Below, in pieces: positions 1-7,366 of a stretch of 16,326 nt of DNA; position 1 is the first letter of the stretch, and each line of letters begins with the position of its first letter. The stretch spans positions 1 to 16,326 of the forward strand of contig CAZMSZ010000149.1 in NCBI GenBank assembly GCA_964569055.1, given 5' to 3'. The stretch comes from JAWLGW01 sp964569055. GTDB taxonomy: Bacteria > Planctomycetota > J058. A program made the position numbers and the translations under genes. The notes under the pieces were generated by a model. The model saw only the letters and a list, made by a program, of their open reading frames with translations, did not search any database and had not been told where the DNA came from.

Positions 1-54
1 GCGGCGGCAGACGGTGTGGCTCTGGCGCGGCACGAGGCGGCGGGGGTCGGTCAT
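1..54 (-). CDS. Start of a probable IS200-like/REP-associated transposase (partial, runs off left edge)
   Basis: Reading leftward from an ATG at 54, an open frame of 18 codons runs to the window edge and begins MTDPRRLVPRQSHTVCRR. This opening (MT-P-R-L-P followed by -TRR/-CRR) resembles the N-terminus of the Transposase_17 / REP-associated tyrosine transposases that are common in Myxococcota, which act on single-stranded hairpin ends. The catalytic HUH and tyrosine residues would lie outside the window and cannot be checked. The resemblance rests on 18 residues and on recollection of the family, so this is a tentative call. A non-coding 169-bp stretch with a direct repeat separates it from the ABC operon. 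Confidence 0.35.
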   Translation of the reverse strand, partial: MTDPRRLVPRQSHTVCRR

Positions 55-223
55 GTGCGGGCCCCGCCGCAAGCGGCCGGCCACGGCACCCGCAGTCGCT
101 CGACGGGAGTTAGGGATCCGTTCCCGTCCCATGAAACGACGCCCAGCTACGGAACGGGCAACTCTTGCTCACGAGTCGCCGCTGAGCTCGCGCTGCCCCG
201 GCACGGAACGGGCGGCCAGCCCG
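55..223. other. Intergenic region upstream of the edge gene, with a short direct repeat
   Basis: I see no convincing gene here. The base composition is visibly less GC-biased than in the flanking genes. An exact 11-bp direct repeat, ACGGAACGGGC, occurs at 149-159 and 203-213 (54 bp start to start). A related element in opposite orientation, GTTCCCGT, lies at 119-126. The region may hold the promoter or the end sequence of the element whose transposase starts at 54, plus the 3' end of the ABC operon transcript. No U-tract terminator was found. Confidence 0.4.
149..213. repeat. Pair of 11-bp direct repeats (ACGGAACGGGC)
   Basis: Two exact copies sit at 149-159 and 203-213 in the non-coding stretch between the probable transposase start and the ABC ATPase gene. 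Two copies of 11 bp in GC-rich DNA could be chance. Their place beside a probable REP-type transposase makes a substrate or end sequence conceivable, but there is no hairpin evidence for this. Confidence 0.3.
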
Positions 224-1258
224 TCACCCCTCCAGCGCCCAGCACGCCCCCCGCACCTCCACCGTGCCGCGTGCGCCGAGCGGGGGTGGGCGCTCGCCCC
301 CGTGCTCGGCCAGGAGCTCGCCGGTGGGGCCCTCGAGGGCCAGCCGCCAGGCGCGGCCGAGGAACGCGCTGTCGCGCACGCAGAGCGGACCCTCCGCTCC
401 CTCGCGGAAGCGGAGCTGCTCGGGGCGCAGCGCCACCTCGACGGCTCCCTCGCGCGACCCGATCAGGGGCAGCTCGCCGAGGGCCGTGCTCACCTGCGCG
501 CCGCGGGCCTCGCCGGCGACGAAGCTGGCAGGCCCGAGGAGGGTGGCCACCGCGCGGCTGGCCGGCCGGCCGTAGAGGGCCGCCGGCGGGCCCACCTGCG
601 CCACGCGCGCGCCCTGGCCCGGCGCAGCCGGCAGGAGCACCGCCAGGCGGTCGGCGTGGGCCATGGCGTCGGCCGGATCGTGGGTCACCAGCAGCGCGGC
701 GGTGTGGGCGCGGCGCAGGAGGCCGCGCAGCTCGCGCCCGAGCCGCTGGCGCATGCCGGCGTCCACGTTGGCGAACGGCTCGTCGAGCAGCAGCAGGTGC
801 GGGCGCGGGGCGAGAGCGCGCGCCAGGGCCACGCGCTGCTGCTGCCCGCCCGAGAGCTCGCCCGGGCGCCGATCGGCGAGCTCGCGCAGGCCGACGAGGT
901 CGAGCAGCTCGTCGGCGCGCGCGGCCTCCCCGCGCGGCAGCGCGAACGCCACGTTGCCGCGCACGGTCAGGGCGGGGAACAGGGCGTACTCCTGGAACAC
1001 CAGGCCGACCCCGCGCCGCTCGGCCGGGATCAGCTCGCGCCCGTCCTGCGCCACGTCGCGGCCGCCGACCCGCAGCCGCCCACGTCGCGGGAGGAGCAGC
1101 CCCGCGACGGCGCGCAGGAGCGTGGTCTTGCCGCAGCCCGAGGGGCCGAGCACCGCCACCAGCTCGCCAGGGGCCACGCTCAGCTCGACGTCCTCCAGCA
1201 CCGGCGTGCCGCGATAGGCGTGCGCGAGCCCGATCAGCTCCAGGGCGGGCTCAGACAT
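224..1258 (-). CDS. fbpC: Iron(III) ABC transporter ATP-binding protein (FbpC/FutC type)
   Basis: This 344-residue protein hydrolyses ATP on the cytoplasmic face to drive uptake through the adjacent permease. Visible motifs are Walker A GPSGCGKTT (38-46), Q-loop Q89 in FQEYALF, signature LSGGQQQR (135-142), Walker B LLLLDEP with catalytic E160 (155-161) and the switch H193 in VTHD. The C-terminal 100 or so residues, including EVALRPEQLRF, look like the TOBE region of the ferric/spermidine/sulfate (CUT1-like) ATPases. The ATG overlaps the permease stop by 8 bp (ATGTCTGA), a sign of translational coupling. Substrate cannot be read from the ATPase alone. Iron is inferred from the NHYY-type binding protein and the Fur box at the head of the operon. 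Confidence 0.9.
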   Translation of the reverse strand: MSEPALELIGLAHAYRGTPVLEDVELSVAPGELVAVLGPSGCGKTTLLRAVAGLLLPRRGRLRVGGRDVAQDGRELIPAERRGVGLVFQEYALFPALTVRGNVAFALPRGEAARADELLDLVGLRELADRRPGELSGGQQQRVALARALAPRPHLLLLDEPFANVDAGMRQRLGRELRGLLRRAHTAALLVTHDPADAMAHADRLAVLLPAAPGQGARVAQVGPPAALYGRPASRAVATLLGPASFVAGEARGAQVSTALGELPLIGSREGAVEVALRPEQLRFREGAEGPLCVRDSAFLGRAWRLALEGPTGELLAEHGGERPPPLGARGTVEVRGACWALEG

Positions 1259-2861
1259 GGCGCCGCCAGCGCGCGCCCACGAGCACCGTCCCGAGCGCGA
1301 GCGCGACCAGGAGCAGGCCCGCCAGGCCCGCGTCGGGGAGGAACGCGTCGGCGTGGCGGTCGTACATGCGGGCGCTCAGCGGGCGCAGGCCCGCCGCGCC
1401 GCCCAGCAGCAGCGTCACGGGCAGCTCCTTCACGATCGCGAGCGCGACCAGGACCGTGGCCGCCGCCACGCCCGGCGCCAGAGCCGGGAGCGTGATCGCG
1501 CGCCAGCGCCGCGGCGCGCTCGCGCCGAGCGTGCGCGCCGTCTCCTCCAGGCGCGGGTCCAGCGCCAGCGCCGCGGTCTTGAGCGCCGCGAACGCCTCCG
1601 CCAGGAACCGGGCCCCGTAGCCCAGGAGCAGCAGCGAGCCGCCGCCGATCAGCGCCGCGTAGACCGCGCGGCTGTCGGCGCTCCGTCGCGCCAGCGCCAG
1701 CGCGGCCAGGAGCAGCCCGAACGCCAGCAGCACGCCCGGGAGCGCGCTCGTGAGGTAGATCGCCTGCTCCAGCAGGCCGGCGCCCAGGCCGCGGCTGCGC
1801 GCGCTCACCCAGGCAGGCGCCAGCGCCAGCGTCACGGTCAGCGCCGCCCCGGCCAGCGCGATCCAGGCGGTGTCGCGCAAGGCGGGCCCGATCGGGTCGA
1901 ACCCCTCGCCGCGCAGCGCGCCGCTCAGCGTCCAGCCCGCGAGCGTCACGACCGGGAGCAGCACGCCCAGGCCGATCACCAGCGCGTGTAGCGCGTAGGT
2001 CGCGGCGAGCAGCGCGGGCGGAAGCCCGCGGCGCGCCGGCGGCCGCGGGTTGGCGACCGTCCCGCGGCCGAGGGCGAGCCGCCCCTGCGCGAGGCGCGCC
2101 AGCGAGAGGAGCGGCAGGGTCGCGGCCAGGGTCGCGCCGCCCAGCGTCAGCGCCTGATCGAGGCGCTGCGCGTCGACGGCTTGGTAGAGCTTCCAGGTCA
2201 GCACCGGACAGTCGAGCACCGCCACCGCGCCGAAGTCGCTCACCACGTACAGCGACGTCAGCGCGCCCCCGAGCCCCAACGCTGGCCGCAGGCGCGGGAG
2301 CACCACGTCGCGGAACGTGCGCCACCGCCCGGCTCCCAGCGTGCGCGCCGCCTCGAGCTCCTCGCCGGGGGTCCGCGCGAGGGCGGCCCCGACCAGGAGC
2401 TGCACGTACGGCACGGTCGCGAGCGTCAGCACCAACCACGCCGCGCCCAGGCCGGTGAACCGCGGCAGCCCGAGCGGCCCGCCCAGGAGGCCGCCGGGGC
2501 CGAGCGCGTCGCGCAGCGCCCCGGCCAGCACGTAGCTCGGGATCGCGAACGGCAACAGCCCGAGCAGCGCCAGCGCGCACGCGCCCGGGTAGGACGCGCG
2601 CTGCTCGACCCACGCCAGCCAGCCGCCGAGCGCCAGCGCGGACGCCGTCACGCCGAGCGCCAGCGCGAGCGTGCTCATGAGGAGCGGGAGGGCGCGAGCA
2701 CGCGCCAGGAGCTCGCGCAGGTCCAGCGCCTCGCCCGGCGCGCTCGCCGCGCCCGCGCCCACGACCAGCCCCAACAGCGGCAGCAGCGCCACGAGCGCCG
2801 CGCCCGCCGCCGCCAGCCACCACAGCGTGGCCGCCGGACGCGAGCCCGCCGTCGCGCTCAC
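1251..2861 (-). CDS. fbpB: Iron(III) ABC transporter permease, fused two-domain (FbpB type)
   Basis: This 536-residue inner-membrane protein has many hydrophobic segments (first at about 12-36) and two copies of the cytoplasmic EAA loop that contacts the ATPase: around 168-189 (EAARTLGAGRWRTF..LP) and around 438-459 (EETARTLGASAPRRW..LP). It is therefore the usual fused FbpB/ThiP-type double permease of about 12 helices, with both halves of the channel in one chain. The segment SLYVVSDFGAVAVL (203-216) is typical of ferric-iron permeases. The start is a GTG at 2861, 25 bp after the binding-protein stop. The stop lies inside the ATPase start. A longer frame overlapping on the same strand is a compositional shadow. 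Confidence 0.9.
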   Translation of the reverse strand: MSATAGSRPAATLWWLAAAGAALVALLPLLGLVVGAGAASAPGEALDLRELLARARALPLLMSTLALALGVTASALALGGWLAWVEQRASYPGACALALLGLLPFAIPSYVLAGALRDALGPGGLLGGPLGLPRFTGLGAAWLVLTLATVPYVQLLVGAALARTPGEELEAARTLGAGRWRTFRDVVLPRLRPALGLGGALTSLYVVSDFGAVAVLDCPVLTWKLYQAVDAQRLDQALTLGGATLAATLPLLSLARLAQGRLALGRGTVANPRPPARRGLPPALLAATYALHALVIGLGVLLPVVTLAGWTLSGALRGEGFDPIGPALRDTAWIALAGAALTVTLALAPAWVSARSRGLGAGLLEQAIYLTSALPGVLLAFGLLLAALALARRSADSRAVYAALIGGGSLLLLGYGARFLAEAFAALKTAALALDPRLEETARTLGASAPRRWRAITLPALAPGVAAATVLVALAIVKELPVTLLLGGAAGLRPLSARMYDRHADAFLPDAGLAGLLLVALALGTVLVGARWRRHV

Positions 2862-2886
2862 GCCCAGGTCCGCGCTGCCGCGACGC

Positions 2887-3954
2887 TCACGGCAACCCGA
2901 GCTGCTCCAGGAGCTCGAGGGTGGGCGCCACGTCGGCGAGGTGCACCTGCTCCACGGGAGCCAGCCCGACCTCGCTCAACGGCCGCACGTCGGGGTGGGT
3001 CGGCACGCCCGCGACCAGCGGGTACTCGAACGTCTCTTGCGCGAAGCGAGCCTGCGTCTCGGCCTCGAGCAGCCAGCGCACGAGCGCCACGGCCTGCGCC
3101 TGGTGAGGGCTGCCGGCGCGCGCCGCGATCCCAGCCACCATCAGCACGTTCCCCGCGTCGCCCGCGGCCGGAAAGCTGTAGTTGCGCACCGTGGGCGCGT
3201 CCGCCTTCAGCTTGTGCCGGTAGTAATGGTTGACCCAGCCCAGGGTCACCTCGCCCCGCGCGACCGCCAGGACCTGCGGGCCGTTCTTGGGGTAGCGCGC
3301 CGGCTCGTTCGCCTGGAAGGCGCGCAGCCACTCGGCCGCGCGCTCCTCCCCCCACAGGTGGCGCAGCGCGCTGAGGTGCGCCTGGAAGCTGGCGTTGGCG
3401 GGGGCCCACCCGACCTTCCCCTTCCACTTGGGCTCGGTCAGCTCGGCCAGCGTCCTGGGCAGCTCCGAGGGCTGCGTGCGCGCCTCGTCGTACACCAGCA
3501 CGCGCAGCCGGCCGGTCACGCCGACCCAGCGCCCGCCGGCCTCGCGGAAGCGCGGCTCGACCCGCGCCAGCACGTCTTCGGGGAGCGGGGCCAGCCGGCC
3601 GCCCTCGGCCAGCGCGCCCAGGAAGCCCGAGTCCTGCAGCCAGATCACGTCGGCCGGGCACTCGGCGCCCTCGGCCTGGACCTGGCTCGCGAGCGCGGGC
3701 GTCTTGTTGTAGCGGACGTCGAGCACGACCTCGGGGTGCCCCTCGTCGTAGGCGCTCAGGAACGAACCGACGAGCCCCTCGCCGCGCCCGCAGTAGACGA
3801 CGAGCGTCGTCGGCGTCGCGCTCGGCTCGGCGGTCGCCTCGTCGGGCGCGGCGGCAGCTCCCGCGGACGGCCGCTCGGACGGGCAACCCGTGAGCGCGAG
3901 CGCCAGGAGGGCGGTGGTGGAGAGAGCGCGCGAGCGCGCGCGAGCGGCGGTCAT
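2887..3954 (-). CDS. fbpA: Iron(III)-binding lipoprotein of ABC transporter (FbpA/FutA type)
   Basis: This 355-residue extracytoplasmic solute-binding protein delivers ferric iron to the adjacent permease. The N-terminus is a lipoprotein signal with lipobox LTGC (21-24), so it is anchored by C24, followed by an Ala/Pro/Thr-rich linker to about residue 50. The mature domain opens TLVVYCGRGEGLVG, the usual first strand of this family. It carries WVNHYYRHK, in which Y244 and Y245 match the paired tyrosine ligands of ferric-binding proteins. Cys55 stands where relatives usually have Ser or Asn. The His/Glu ligands of neisserial FbpA are not evident, which fits the tyrosine-dominated classes. The start at 3954 is set by GGAGG 8 nt upstream. 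The open frame continues much further upstream, but only as a shadow of the kelch gene. Confidence 0.9.
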   Translation of the reverse strand: MTAARARSRALSTTALLALALTGCPSERPSAGAAAAPDEATAEPSATPTTLVVYCGRGEGLVGSFLSAYDEGHPEVVLDVRYNKTPALASQVQAEGAECPADVIWLQDSGFLGALAEGGRLAPLPEDVLARVEPRFREAGGRWVGVTGRLRVLVYDEARTQPSELPRTLAELTEPKWKGKVGWAPANASFQAHLSALRHLWGEERAAEWLRAFQANEPARYPKNGPQVLAVARGEVTLGWVNHYYRHKLKADAPTVRNYSFPAAGDAGNVLMVAGIAARAGSPHQAQAVALVRWLLEAETQARFAQETFEYPLVAGVPTHPDVRPLSEVGLAPVEQVHLADVAPTLELLEQLGLP

Positions 3955-3988
3955 GAGGGTCGCCTCCAGGGGCGGGCGGGCAAGGGTC

Positions 3989-4001
3989 CCACGCAGCGTG
4001 G
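3989..4001. other. Small dyad in the kelch-fbpA spacer
   Basis: The 80-bp spacer between the kelch stop and the binding-protein start contains a perfect 13-bp dyad, CCACGCAGCGTGG, about 35 bp before the fbpA start. As RNA it would give a five-pair stem with a three-base loop. It could be an intercistronic stem that raises the level of the binding-protein message, as is common ahead of solute-binding-protein genes. This role is only inference. Confidence 0.3.
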
Positions 4002-4034
4002 CGCCGGTCGACGGTGAGCGGCGCCGCGCGCGCG

Positions 4035-6002
4035 TCAGGGTCGGATCACGAGCAGCCGCACGGCGGCGGCGTCCTCGACCTGGGTGGAGAAGCACAGGAT
4101 TCGCTCGCCCCAGGGGAGCGCGCGCATGTGGACCGGCGAGAGCGGGAGCCGCTCCAGCAGCACGCTCCAGCTGTCGGTCGCCGGGTCGTAGACCTCGACC
4201 GTCGCGCAGGGCGAGAGGTCGCCCTCCCCGCTGAGGGACGCGCCCGAGAGGAGGTACAGCTTGCCGCCCACCGCCACCAGCTCGGGGGACAGGCGCGGCG
4301 CGCGCGGGCGCGCCACCTCGACCCACCGGCCGGCCGCGAAGTCGTAGGCGTCGACCTCCTCCACGATCGTGAACTGCTCGCGCATGCCGCCCACGAGGTA
4401 GTAGCGCTCTCCCAGGAGCGCCGCGCCGAACGCGCGGCGGGGCCGCGGCAGGTCGAACCCAGCCGGCGCGAACGCCTCGCCCTCGAGGGCCAGCACGTCG
4501 ATCGGATACTGGAACGCCTCGCCCTCGGGGCGGGCGGCGTCGTAGTCGAGCCCGCCGAACACGTACACCTTGCCCGCGCGCTCCACCGCGCCGAACTGCG
4601 TGCGCGGCCGCGGGAGCTGCGCGGCGTGAGCGCTCCAGGTGTCCTCGGCCGCGTCGTAGCGGAACAGCTCGGGCCACGAGCGCGCCCGCTGGCCGTCGTG
4701 GCCGAACCCGCCCAGGACCAGCGGGACCCCCTCCTTGCTGCCTTCGGGCGGCGCGAGCAGCACGACCTGCTGGCTCTGCCGCGCCACCGGGAGCGGCGCG
4801 CGCGGCTCGCAGCGCAGCGTGGCGAGGTTCAGGCGCCAGCCCTCGCGCAAGAAGCGCTCCGGCGCGAAGTCGTGCTGCTCGAGGCTGGAGTTGCCGCCGA
4901 ACCAGTGCAGGACGTTCCGCTCCAGCCACAGGGCCTGGCGGTTCTTGGCGCGCGCGGGGCTCGGCAGCGACAGCCACGAGAGCTGCGGACGGCGGCGCGG
5001 ATCGAGGTCGATCAGCTCGCACACCCGGGCGTGGCCGCCCGGGCGCGCCACGCCCCCCACCACCAGCAGGCGGTCGTCGTCGAGCGCGGTCATGCGGTGG
5101 AAGTAGCGCGGCAGCGCGAGCGCGCCGAGGTCCTCCCACTCGGGCTCGCCGCCGTGCAGGCCGAGGCGGAACAGGTGGGAGTCGAGGCCCGAGGCGTACA
5201 CGTCGCGCCCGACCGCGGTCGCCGCCACGCCGAACCCGCGAAACGGCAGGTCGGGGCCCCGCGACCAGGTCCGCGCGGCGGGGTCGTACAGCCAGACCTC
5301 GCGCGTCAGCTCGTCCTCCCACGTCATGCCGCCCAGCGCGAGCAGCTGCTCGTCGGCGGCCACCAGCGCGATCGCGCGCCGCTCCGGGAAGGGCGGCTTG
5401 GGCAGCTCGCGCCAGGCGGGCTCGGGCGCGGCGAGGTCGAGCGCGAGGGCGGTGGTGTGCCACACCTGCTTGGTGCCGTCGAGCCACCAGCCGCCCACGA
5501 CGTACAGCGTGTCGCCGAGCACCGCCGCGTCGTGCGAGGAGCGCGGCTCGGGGAGCGGTGGGAGGGCCTCCCAGGCGCGCGTGAGCGGGTCGTAGCGGAC
5601 CACGTCCGCGAGCGAGACGAGGTCCTCGTCCTCGCCGGCGCGGTTGCGCGCCGACAGACCGCCGACCCGGATCAGCGCGCCCTGGTGGGCGACGAGCGCC
5701 ACGCTCTGCGCCGGCTGCGGGCAGGGGAGCAGCTCCCAGCTGCGGCCGTCCTGCAGGTCGAGCCGCGCGAAGGCGTCCCACAGGCTGTCGCGCGAGTGCG
5801 CGTGCACCGGGCCGAGGTGGCCCGAGTAGACGTAGAGGTAGTCGCCGGCCCGGGCCATGCCGAAGCTCGCCAGCGGCGTCGGCAGGAGCGGCGGGAGGTC
5901 GACCCCGTCCGCGCGCAGCAGCCCGGGCGGCGGCGGCTCGTTGGCGTGGGCCGGCGCGAGCAGCGCGACGAGCGCGAGCGCGGGGAACGCGGCGCGCCTC
6001 AC
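4035..6002 (-). CDS. Secreted kelch-repeat beta-propeller protein in the Fur operon
   Basis: This 655-residue protein has a Sec signal peptide (1-20, ending APAHA) and then only kelch-type repeats. The Gly-Gly or Ser-Gly turn signatures fall near residues 60, 114, 170, 224, 271, 316, 369, 431, 483, 538 and 586, with a degenerate one near 637. This spacing of 45-60 residues gives about 12 blades, enough for two six-bladed propellers. Blade features such as TLYVVGG, VWLYDPAARTW and VEVYDPATDSW are clear. A His cluster (H62, H67, H69) lies in the first blade. No enzyme or anchor motif is seen, so it is probably periplasmic or exported. The GTG start at 6002 overlaps the orf158 stop (GTGA), and the signal peptide begins exactly there. 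Its function is unknown; the Fur-controlled position suggests a part in iron handling. Confidence 0.85.
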   Translation of the reverse strand: MRRAAFPALALVALLAPAHANEPPPPGLLRADGVDLPPLLPTPLASFGMARAGDYLYVYSGHLGPVHAHSRDSLWDAFARLDLQDGRSWELLPCPQPAQSVALVAHQGALIRVGGLSARNRAGEDEDLVSLADVVRYDPLTRAWEALPPLPEPRSSHDAAVLGDTLYVVGGWWLDGTKQVWHTTALALDLAAPEPAWRELPKPPFPERRAIALVAADEQLLALGGMTWEDELTREVWLYDPAARTWSRGPDLPFRGFGVAATAVGRDVYASGLDSHLFRLGLHGGEPEWEDLGALALPRYFHRMTALDDDRLLVVGGVARPGGHARVCELIDLDPRRRPQLSWLSLPSPARAKNRQALWLERNVLHWFGGNSSLEQHDFAPERFLREGWRLNLATLRCEPRAPLPVARQSQQVVLLAPPEGSKEGVPLVLGGFGHDGQRARSWPELFRYDAAEDTWSAHAAQLPRPRTQFGAVERAGKVYVFGGLDYDAARPEGEAFQYPIDVLALEGEAFAPAGFDLPRPRRAFGAALLGERYYLVGGMREQFTIVEEVDAYDFAAGRWVEVARPRAPRLSPELVAVGGKLYLLSGASLSGEGDLSPCATVEVYDPATDSWSVLLERLPLSPVHMRALPWGERILCFSTQVEDAAAVRLLVIRP

Positions 6003-6475
6003 CGCGACGCGCTCCGGCGGTCGGCCTCGAACCAGCCGGGGCGGCCGGCCTCGGCCGCGAACAGGCGCAGGCCGTCGAGCGACAGCGCGCCCACGAGGTA
6101 GCGGCGGAGCTCGTCGCCGAGCGGGTGTTCGCAGCGCAGCACCGCCCACAGCCGCCCGGCGAGCTCGGGGACCGCCCACAGGTCGGCGGTCACGAGCGCC
6201 TCGCCGTACTCCTCGAGGCCCGCGGCGGCGAGCCGCTCGAGCTCGCGCCGGTGGAGCACGTCGAGGTTGCGCTCGAGCAGCCGCGCGAGCGGGGTCGGCT
6301 CGTGGCAGCGCGCGTGCGCGAAGCGGATCACCGCGCGCGCCGCGCAGGTGCAGCCCGGCGAGGAGGGCTCGCCCTGACACAGGTTGGCGAGCTCGGCCGG
6401 CTCGAACGAGAGCGCGAGCACCGCGTCGAGCAGCCCGCACTCCATCTCCCAGATCCGTCGGCGCGCCTCGCTCAT
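5999..6475 (-). CDS. Cys/His-rich protein of unknown function, first gene of the Fur operon (orf158)
   Basis: I do not recognise this 158-residue protein. It has no signal peptide or membrane segment, so it is probably cytoplasmic and mostly helical. It has six Cys (C13, C33, C42, C44, C57, C115) and several His. The segment NLCQGEPSSPGCTCAAR holds a CxC pair, followed by ARCHEP at 55-60 and RCEHP at 114-118. This is a plausible metal or Fe-S site, but it matches no family I can name. The ATG at 6475 is preceded by GAGGAGGAG at good spacing and lies 25 bp from the Fur box. The stop overlaps the kelch start by 4 bp. An iron-related regulatory or assembly role is inferred from position only. 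Confidence 0.75.
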   Translation of the reverse strand: MSEARRRIWEMECGLLDAVLALSFEPAELANLCQGEPSSPGCTCAARAVIRFAHARCHEPTPLARLLERNLDVLHRRELERLAAAGLEEYGEALVTADLWAVPELAGRLWAVLRCEHPLGDELRRYLVGALSLDGLRLFAAEAGRPGWFEADRRSASR

Positions 6476-6500
6476 GTGCCCACTCCTCCTCGCTGCAACT

Positions 6501-6519
6501 GAGACTCATTCTCAATATC
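6501..6519 (-). promoter_or_regulatory. Fur box controlling the orf158-kelch-fbpABC operon
   Basis: Read on the minus strand the site is GATATTGAGAATGAGTCTC. It matches the classical 19-bp Fur consensus GATAATGATAATCATTATC at 14 of 19 positions. It also holds two overlapping 7-1-7 inverted motifs offset by 6 bp (6500-6514, 11 of 14 positions; 6506-6520, 10 of 14 positions), the arrangement bound by two Fur dimers. It is a rare AT-rich island in this DNA and sits 25 bp before the orf158 start, where bound Fur-Fe would block RNA polymerase. No clear -35/-10 pair could be assigned. It may also affect the divergent gene at 6624. Confidence 0.82.
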
Positions 6520-6611
6520 ATGATCCAGGCCCCGAGCGCAAGCGCGGTCGCGGAGAGCAAGCCGACGCCCACACCGCCTCGGGCTGCCGCGCCAGCACCC
6601 CCGTCCCCGTT

Positions 6612-6617
6612 TACAGT
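6612..6617 (+). promoter_or_regulatory. -10-like element TACAGT, probable leaderless start
   Basis: TACAGT fits the TAnnnT -10 pattern and ends exactly 6 nt before the GTG at 6624. Transcription would then begin at or next to the start codon. No Shine-Dalgarno sequence is present, which agrees with a leaderless message. The same spacing occurs at 16079. Confidence 0.45.
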
Positions 6618-6623
6618 GCGCCC

Positions 6624-7366
6624 GTGACGCCCCCGCGCGCAGACCGGCTCCCGCCGCTCTGCCCCTATCGCGACGACCCCGCGCGAGCCCCCGACCCCGT
6701 CCTGCTCGACTGCCCGATCGAGCGGCTCTCGTTCCGGGCCGGCCCGGCGCCCGAGCGCGACGCGCTCACGGTGGTCGCCTACAACCTCGAGCGCGGCCTG
6801 CGCTGGCGCGAGCAGCTCGCCCTGCTGCGCGATCACCCCGACCTCGCGCGCGCCGACGTGCTCTTGCTCGCGGAGGCCGACCGCGGCTGCTCGCGCGTGG
6901 GCGGCGTCCACGTGGCGCGCGAGCTCGCCGAAGGGCTCGGGCTCGAGCTCGCCTTCGCGGTCCAGTACGTCGAGCTCCCGCGGCGCGCCAAGCGGCTGGT
7001 GGACCAGGTCGACGCGCCCTGCGAGCACGGCAACGCGATCCTCAGCCGACTCCCGCTCGAGGACGTGCAGGCCCTGCGCCACCCGCGCACGGTCGCCTGG
7101 CACCGCAACCGGCGCGAGCCGCGCCTGGGCGGCTGCGTGACCCTCGCCGCCACCGTGCGCTGCGCCGGGCGCGCGGTGCGGGTCTACGGGGTCCACTTCG
7201 ACAGCCGGCTGCGCCACGGCGCGTTCCGCGCCGGGCAAGCCCGCGACCTCGTCGCCGATGCCGCGGCGCACGACGGGCCCGTGGTCGTCGGCGGTGACCT
7301 CAACGCCTACCTCCACACGCTCGACGTGTGGCTCGGGACGGGCCTGGACCGCGCGGTCTCCACGCT
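6624..7366 (+). CDS. Endonuclease/exonuclease/phosphatase (EEP) family protein, 3' end lost in gap
   Basis: The visible 247 residues carry the hallmarks of the EEP (DNase I/AP endonuclease-like) fold: N54 in VVAYNLERG, the metal ligand E84 in LLLAEADRG, HGNAILSR (135-142), H191 in YGVHFDS and the pair D225/N227 in GGDLNA. Members are metal-dependent phosphodiesterases acting on nucleic acids, phosphoinositides or sphingolipids; the substrate cannot be told here. There is no signal peptide, so it is probably cytoplasmic. The last motif of the fold (the C-terminal SDH) falls in or beyond the N run at 7367. The GTG start is chosen because a TACAGT element lies 6 nt before it. It diverges from the Fur operon across about 150 bp. 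Confidence 0.82.

Noticed and set aside
14..1620. Long plus-strand open frames (493 and 534 codons) opposite the ABC ATPase and permease
   Set aside because: They are Arg/Ala/Pro-rich shadows with no domain. The minus-strand frames carry complete ABC motifs.
1234..2823. 529-codon minus-strand frame overlapping the permease
   Set aside because: It is low-complexity Arg/Ala/Gly with no membrane segments, while the frame at 1251-2861 has membrane helices and two EAA loops.
3955..5781. N-terminal extension of the iron-binding protein frame
   Set aside because: The lipoprotein signal and a ribosome binding site fix the start at 3954. The upstream part is a shadow of the kelch gene.
4014..6101. 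695-codon plus-strand frame opposite the kelch gene
   Set aside because: Its composition is Arg/Ala/Gln/His-rich, typical of an antisense shadow. The kelch repeats and signal peptide on the minus strand are clear.
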